Origin: Acacia acuminata
Taxonomy: Eukaryota > Streptophyta > Magnoliopsida > Fabales > Fabaceae
Length of the DNA stretch: 64,000 nt
Direction of reading: 5' to 3'
Assembly: GCA_019022655.1 (NCBI GenBank)
Contig: JAFJYI010000028.1
Location: 372,001 to 436,000, forward strand
The notes beneath the pieces were generated by a model that did no database searches, was not told the origin of the DNA, and saw only the letters and a list, made by a program, of their open reading frames with translations. Positions 57,960 to 64,000 of the stretch are shown here, in pieces (within the stretch, counting starts at the first letter, position 1; every line of letters begins with the position of its first letter). The position numbers were made by a program, and so were the translations under genes.

Positions 57960-58560
57960 TTGTAGCGGTTAAAATAGCAAATTCGTAGCGGTTTTACCGC
58001 GACAAACGACATTTGTCGCGGTTAAAGAAACCGCTACAAAAACAGCCGAAACAAGCCTATTAGTCGCGGTTAAAATAAACCGCTACTACATCATCCTAAA
58101 CCGCTACTGTATCTGTCACGGGTTAAAATGACTGCCACTAAATAAGGCTGCACTCACACAACTTACGTAAACATTAGTCGCGGTACAAAACCGCTACAAT
58201 ATGAATTCAATAAAATGGTCGCGGTTTGATAACCGATACTAAACGTTTCGAAATATTTTGTAGCGGTTAATGAACCGATACTAACAAGTCCAAATTTACA
58301 CAAACAAAAAAAAAAAAATTTATCGCCGAATATTCGTAGTGGTGAATAACCGCTACAAATAATTCCCGCCATTTTTAAAACATTTTTGGAATTGTAGCGG
58401 TTAAATAACCGGTACAAATAATTCCCGCAATTTTTTAAAAAACATTTTTAAATTTGTAGCGGTTAAATAACCGCGACAAAATATTGACGTCATTTATTTA
58501 AAAAGCCGATTTGGCGCGTGCATTGGATATTCTGGCATTGAAACCGCTACAAATGGATGA
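57960..58560. repeat. TGTAGCGGTT subterminal repeats, left end of CACTA 2
   Basis: More than ten copies of TGTAGCGGTT or its complement, often paired as short palindromes (for example 'cgcggttaaagaaaccgct'). These are the kind of sites bound by CACTA transposase accessory proteins. Confidence 0.88.
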
Positions 58561-59405
58561 AATTGAAAAAAAAATATTAACAATTCTTAATGGAATTAAA
58601 AAAAATTATATTATTAATTACTTATATTTTTACCGAAAATAAAGGATATTAAAATATGATATTCGGTCATATAAGATTAGTAAAACAATTAGAATATATA
58701 AGTATAATAACAACAATTTATGAGTTAATTAAATTAAAATTAATTAAAAAACAAAAGAATGGGTAGATGAAAAAAACACCGTAAAATAATATGTATGTGA
58801 AAGTAGAAAGAAAGTTGAAAATGAACAAAAAGCACCGTAAAATAACGAAGTTAATATCAACAAGAGTAAACAAAAAAACAAATACTTCGATAAGTATTAA
58901 AATTGATCTGGTTGAATGAAACTTACCATATTCAAACGCTTTACCTCGTTCAGAAAATGTAAAAATATGTGAGAAAACGGGTGTAGAAAACAAAAGTGAA
59001 GCATATTAAATGTGGTTTGGTGGGGGTATTTATTTTGATATCAGTGCATCACTTTGTAGCGGTTTACGTGTCTGTTTTTGTAGCGGTTTAATTAGCCGCG
59101 GTTGACATTTCGGTTTTTGCAGCGGTTTTATTAGTCGTGGTTATATTGAGCTTTTTGTAGCGGTCAACATTTGTGTTTTTTTTTTGGGATTTGTAGCGGT
59201 TTATAAACCGCTACAAAAACTTGTGAAGCTTTTTTTTTTTAAAAAAAAAAAAAGTAAAATGAAGAGTAGGGATAATTTTTTTCTCTCAATCTTCGTCAGC
59301 ATCCCTGCAAGGAAAGTTTGTATAAAAGGTTACGTGTGAGTTTAATATGTAATAACACATATAGAACTTTAGTTAAAAAAAACGTACCGAACTATACGTA
59401 AAGTG

Positions 59406-59900
59406 TCATGCCGTCTGGGAAGAAGTTTTCGCAACTGGCAGGCTGGAGCGGCTCACAATCGTAAGCGACGTTCTCACCATCACCCATATCATATTCCAAT
59501 CCCTGTGCCTCTCATCGGTGACAAAATAAACCTGATGGGCCTCTGAGGCAAGAATATACGGCTCATCATCTTCAGACTGACCAGTGTGAATAGGCCGGGA
59601 GAAATTCACTGATGTGATGCCTAAGTCATCGTAAGTCCCTGGGACGTTGTCGTATTCGCCCACAAACACTTGAACAGCGTCACAGAGAAAAGGCCTTGGT
59701 AAGTTATCCTGACCACATCAAGCAGCTTGCCATAATACGGGACGTCACCGAATTGCATGTTCCCGTCACTGCTGCTAGCATAACTCCTCCTCCCAAACAT
59801 GCCATATACACCTGAGTTTTGGGTGAGCAATCCCTGATCTCGTGAAACGGTGCAAAACTTTAAGCCATTGACGGTGTATGCCGTAAATCTTTGGGCGTGG
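59406..59900 (-). pseudogene. CACTA DUF4216-type fragment, frameshifted
   Basis: Frame 59621-59830 and upstream codons read TVNGLKFCTVSRD, QNSGVYGMFG, GDVPYYGKLLDVVRITYQG and FSVTLFKCLWA. Frame 59406-59669 continues with VNFSRPIHTG and ILASEAHQVYFVTDERHRDW. The order (VNG, NSGV, YYGKLxDI, LFKCxW, VNFxRLIHTG, AxQVFYVxD) is that of DUF4216, a domain of plant CACTA proteins. A frame change near 59640 breaks it. Confidence 0.85.
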
Positions 59901-60168
59901 TCAAGCGGGCCGAGTGCGAGAGCTCAATTCTGGCGAGTGGGTGTTGTGGTCATTCATTATTCTCCTCCTAAACCAACTTTGGAATTCTCTTCGTGGACCT
60001 TTCTATCAATTTCGGAGGATGTCCGTGTGCGGATCCTCGTTGACGCTTCACATGACTCCCGAATTCCCGCAATTAAACATGCGATGACGAGCAAGAAATG
60101 TGACTATAAAATGTAAGGAAATATATAAGATAACATATATATATATATATATATCTGTGTGCAATCCT

Positions 60169-60420
60169 TACTGAAGATACGGTTCAACTTTAGCGCAATT
60201 GATCAAGATATGTCTATGTGCTTGAAACTTCTCAAGTGCCGTGAGTTTGAAGTTCTCACATCCGCCAACTGGTTTACCAACACGAGGGAATAACAACTCT
60301 GTTGCTGATGGCTTTGGCTCTGGCTCAGGAAAATTGTCTACACGAGGCAGTCAGTCGAATGACGTCTCAATGTCATCAAAGTACCTGGAACAAAAATACA
60401 TGACCTCATCCCCAATATAA
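60169..60420 (-). pseudogene. CACTA DUF4218-type C-terminal fragment
   Basis: The minus strand reads DEVMYFCSRYFDDIETSFD, an in-frame TGA, LPRVDNFPEP, GKPVGGCENFKLTALEKFQA and HRHILINCAKVEPYL, then a donor-like site. The pattern (C-x-Y-x-x-x-IET, GxxxGG, E-x-x-QAHRYIL-F-N) is the end of DUF4218 in plant CACTA transposase proteins and lies upstream of DUF4216 as expected. Confidence 0.82.
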
Positions 60421-60866
60421 CCTTGTGATATTGACGTGTACGGATGGAAATGACTATTTATAGAATAAATTTTGTAGCGGTTATAGCAAAAACCGCTACT
60501 AATCTTGAAATTTTGACACAGTCAAGGTGTCGCTTTCTTCTCACCGTGACAAAACGGTGTCGTTTCAAATTTTTGTAGCGGTTTTTTTGACAAAACCGCT
60601 AGGAAAAAATCAGAACAGACTTCGCGCCATAACGCGCCAAGGCTGGCGCCATATTTGTAGCGGTTTGGTTTTATGTCACCGTGACAAAAAAGTGAAGCAA
60701 AATGGTCAGCATTTGGCGCTAATGCTTCCGATACTAATTTGTGGCGGTTTGGGTTGAAACCGCTGCGAATTCTGAAATTTGTAGCGGTTTAATCTGACTG
60801 CTACAATATAACCGCGACAAACGACACTTTTTTTTTTTGTAGTGTCACACAGAGCAGAACCTAAAC

Positions 60867-62425
60867 ATGGAAGCAATAGAGCACAAAACACTGGAAGTGA
60901 GCGGTACCTAACAATCTTAGTTGCTCTTAATTTATTTTAGCTGGTTATGCTATTTGAACGAGGTGTCTAGGATAGTTTCTTAGCTTTTATTAATCAAGGA
61001 TTAAAAAAATATACACATCTAGGTGGCACCTTCCGTCATCGGCTAACATGCTTCCACATTGTTGGCGACATCGTGGTGCTCGTTAACTCTGGCCTGGGAT
61101 CAGGTGTTCCTCATGGTTCACAATTTGGGGAGCCCTCATTGGTTGTTGGTATCTCTGCATGTTAAGTTGTCAAACTCACAATTTTAAACAAATTCGTGAT
61201 AGAGACGTAAACTCACAAGAGTTTGCTTTTATTAATAAATAGATATTAAAAATATATAATTAAACCATTTAAATATAAAAAATACAACAAGTTTATTTAA
61301 ATATATTTTGAATTCAAATAATTGAAATTAAATCCATCAACATCCATAATTTATCATATTCAACAAAACAATTTCTATGAAGTTCGGGTAGGGGTGGCGA
61401 TGTGCCTTTCCTGTTGGCTCTTCATTTTAGGGAACTTCAAATGTATTTTTCATGGTCCGTTAGATTATTAGATTTTACATGAAATGGACGACATTTTGAT
61501 ATTTTATATGCAAAAAATGAAGGTGTTTTCAATTATTATTTTATGATTTTTTTAAAGAATTAAGAGTTAAAAAATGTGTAGTTTTATTTTTATTTAGATT
61601 CTTAAATCTTTAAAAATTTAAAATAACTCCATTTTACCCCCATAAGATATTAAAATGTCATCCAGTGTAGAATATAAGGATTCAAAAAACATAAAAAAAA
61701 AAATACATTTGGAAGGTCTTATATATGAAGAAGCAGCAAGAAAGGCACATAAGCCACCCCGACCCATGAAGTTCATATGTGAAGCCATTAAACATAATCA
61801 GATAGGTACAAAAAGTTAGCACAAGTTTAAGAGCTTGTTTGGTACGAGGGATTTGGAGGAAAAAGGAGGCAAGATAAAATTTTTAATAATTGAATGTAAA
61901 AAATTAGGAAGGTGGGGTTAAAATTTTTTAATAAATTGTTTATGCTCTTTTATGTTACATCTTGTTTTTTATTAAAATTTTACTAACCCCAATTCTCCAA
62001 TTTTCTTAAATTCAGCAAATAAAATTTTACTCCTTTTTTTCCCTCTCTTTTTCCTCCCCTCCCCTCTCCTCTTACCAAACAGCCCCTAAGAGTGTAAGTT
62101 GGCACAATTTTGAAAACTAAAAATGGAAAAATAGTAAACTCGGTGGTAGACTCGTAAGTCTAGCAAAGTTTGCAACTTATATAAGTTTAAGAGTTAGTTA
62201 AGCTAATTTTATAAAGAGAAAACAAAAAAAAAAAATCAAAATAAATTGGAGGGTCAGCTTTTGATTTTAACAATAATGTCTACGTACACGTCTCATCGTG
62301 ACATATTGAAGGCCTGCATGTGCCTCTCATGCATCGAAACCCCCAAGTCAAGCCTCTTGATGCTCTTCCAGCTTTGGATGGTGACTATTATGGTGCCCAC
62401 CATGTGCTCATTATTGTAATAAAAT
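60867..62425 (+). pseudogene. Epoxide hydrolase exon-1 remnant, copy E
   Basis: Starts ATGGAAGCAATAGAGCAC at 60867. Pieces at 60867-60905 (MEAIEHKTLEVSG), ~61025-61165 and ~62275-62425 correspond to the same three exon-1 parts as in copy C. The mid-exon replacement and the 1.1-kb split with fold-back element (~61370-61800) are shared. CACTA element 2 sits 23 bp before the ATG. Exons 2 and 3 are absent. Confidence 0.85.
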
Positions 62426-63765
62426 CTTTGATCTGGATGGTATAAATATATAATTTTTAATCTGCAATTTTTTTTTCAATTATAAATTTATTTTTCTTTA
62501 AAAATTGTGATTTATAAAATTATTTTTATTTTAAATTATGTATCTATTAAAATAAATATTTTTAAAAACATAAAAAAATAAAATTGAATCTGAACCATTA
62601 GATTCTTTTTTCCTACCCTAGTTGGATTGAACTTATAATCAACTACATATGGTATAAGACATTAGTTTTGCCAAAAAATAATCCGAACACTCTTGTTAGG
62701 TGTTAATATAGAAATATCTTTTGAGCTGAGATCACCTTGACTTAATTATAAGGTATTCAAAGAAAACTCATTGTTTATCAATTTTATTCAAATCTGTTCT
62801 TATATAAAATAAAATAAAATCAAATAAAAAATCAAATACACATATATTGTTTAAATGTGAAATTACAATACATAGTATAAATCCAATTTGATTGCCCCAA
62901 CCCCCCAACCTCTCTTTTACTTCACAAATATGATAAATAGGTCTTATATTTAGAACTAAGATCAATTTCCCAATCAAGTTATATATATATATATATTTTA
63001 CATTCACATTTGGTATCCTGGCCTACCTTTTTTTAACTTGGAGGATTTATCGAGGCCAGACTAATCCAGATTTTCCTCGGGTCGGTCTCCCTAGTGAGAG
63101 GGAAGAGTTATTAATGTCACATGCTCTATTCACAATCTCAAACTAAAAACCTACTTAAGAGAGAATGAGTACCTTACCAGTCGATCCCAATGGGTGTTGA
63201 TGCAATCAAGTTTTATATTAAAGACTCAAGAAGTACTTATAAAATTCATTGCAACCTCCAAATCATTTTCCATTAAAAATTCATAAAGATTCACATTTGA
63301 AACAAATAGACTACGAATAAAACAGTGTCTGCCATTACCATGGTGCCTAGTGTAAGATGAAGCTCAAAGACTAATAGTGGATGCTAATGGCCTTATAACC
63401 TAAATAAAAGGTTATGAATTCGGTTAGGTTTGTAATCTTAAATCGTTAGTGCATGCTCTTTTAATTCAAAAAAGAAAAGAAAAGAAAGACTTACTGCCCA
63501 TGGAGAAGCAACCAAGCAGAGGTGAGAAGAGAGGTGATCTAGCAAATTTTAGATTGAGGAAGAGGAACGTGAGATCGAGGAGAAAGAAGAGGGCAATAAA
63601 GTCACTTCACCCATTATAAAATCTCATTTTGGTCCAAGAGACTGATCTAGAATTTGTTGAATTTGGGAACTGATTTTAGATTTCAGAATTTCATATATAT
63701 TTATATTTGATTTTTCCCAAAATATAATCAAATAGATTTTTTTTTTTATTTTTTGAGAACCAACA
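62426..63765 (+). repeat. P module, copy 4 (unit E)
   Basis: Colinear with the others; most like unit C, including the same SINE. Confidence 0.75.
62981..63201 (-). mobile_element. tRNA-derived SINE (unit E), TSD CAATCAAGTT
   Basis: Same SINE as at 27040-27258. The 10-bp duplication CAATCAAGTT (62971-62980, 63202-63211) is exact. The A-rich tail is represented by the AT/T tract at the left. The minus strand carries an A-box-like 'gatcgactggtaagg'. Confidence 0.8.
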
Positions 63766-63769
63766 CCGA

Positions 63770-64000
63770 AGTAAACGCTTTTTAAGCCTTACGTAGGGAA
63801 ACACGTTGGACACATTTTGAACGTGAATGAAATTGACACATCCCTAATAAACCCAATTTGAACCCACCACCAGATCCAGCCTCTGATATACTGGTAATTG
63901 TTATTAAGAAATTTTCTTTTGATTTTAATGCATTGTAATTAATATTATACTAGAATGCTTTAAATAGGGATAATGGTAGCAGCAATGTAAGTATTACGTT
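63770..64000 (+). repeat. T module, copy 5 (cut by window end)
   Basis: 'gtaaacgctttttaagcc' onward, as at 780, 2960 and 27885. By the pattern of the array a further EH gene may lie just past the window. Confidence 0.72.

Larger units (their letters stand above)
57919..60844 (-). mobile_element. CACTA element 2, 2.9 kb, inside EH remnant E
   Basis: Ends CACTACCAAAAAAA and, reversed, CACTACAAAAAAAAA, with TSD TCA (57916-57918, 60845-60847). Both ends are packed with TGTAGCGGTT / AACCGCTACA subterminal repeats (57960-58560, 60470-60830), with another block at 59050-59215. Decayed transposase-associated coding sequence lies on the minus strand at 59406-60420. Unit D shows the uninterrupted site ('tgtactgatcacacacagc' near 46049). 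Confidence 0.92.

Noticed and set aside
59850..60116. 88-codon + strand ORF inside CACTA element 2
   Set aside because: It is antisense to the DUF4216/DUF4218 remnants, whose minus-strand frames match known CACTA domains.

Overview
This is nuclear DNA of a flowering plant, most likely a dicot. It is AT-rich, the genes have introns, and plant transposable elements (Copia, CACTA, Mutator, hAT, MITEs, a SINE, a solo LTR) fill most of the space. I cannot name the species. No prokaryotic or organellar genes were seen.

The window is a tandem array built on one gene family, the plant soluble epoxide hydrolases (alpha/beta-hydrolase fold). Copy A (exons 9434-9901, 12337-12578, 13179-13425) is a complete three-exon gene for a 318-residue protein with the catalytic Asp/Asp/His set and both lid tyrosines. 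Copy B (28957-33204) keeps the same exons and splice sites, but a 10-bp deletion directly after the nucleophile motif HDWG breaks it. Three further copies, C (24958-26520), D (46070-47425) and E (60867-62425), are exon-1 remnants that share the same lesions. A fourth remnant at the left edge (1-780) has lost its coding part entirely.

The array follows a pattern: degenerate tandem repeats, a conserved block with a short antisense ORF, a ~115-bp promoter-side repeat, a broken EH fragment, a ~1.4-kb 'P' module and a ~0.3-kb 'T' module, then (for A and B) a full gene with a long shared 3' flank. The ancestral unit was therefore probably a pseudogene/gene pair that was duplicated. The A segment (~1490-20550) and B segment (~26510-38340) are long paralogues. 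Each acts as the empty-site control for insertions in the other, which makes many insertions unusually well defined.

Mobile elements, left to right: a GC-rich hAT MITE (1878-2181); a Mutator-type MITE at the copy A promoter (3858-9348) split by a 5.1-kb decayed Copia element on the minus strand (3916-9027); intron MITEs; a 1.3-kb Mutator-like element with internal tandem repeats (15680-16993); hAT-like elements at 18359, 18863, 36931 and 44889; LTR-like sequence (20566-22973); SINEs (27040, 62981); a possible Ulp1/DUF8039-like remnant (~41880-43345); a solo LTR (51397-53674); and two CACTA elements (53781-55111 and 57919-60844), the second with decayed DUF4218/DUF4216 coding sequence.

Only copy A looks able to encode a full product. 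It would be a cytosolic or peroxisomal epoxide hydrolase acting on epoxy fatty acids or similar substrates. I found no convincing new biological system. The most notable points are the array architecture, the transposon insertion exactly at the TATA region of the one intact gene, and a short antisense ORF conserved in the pseudogene units.
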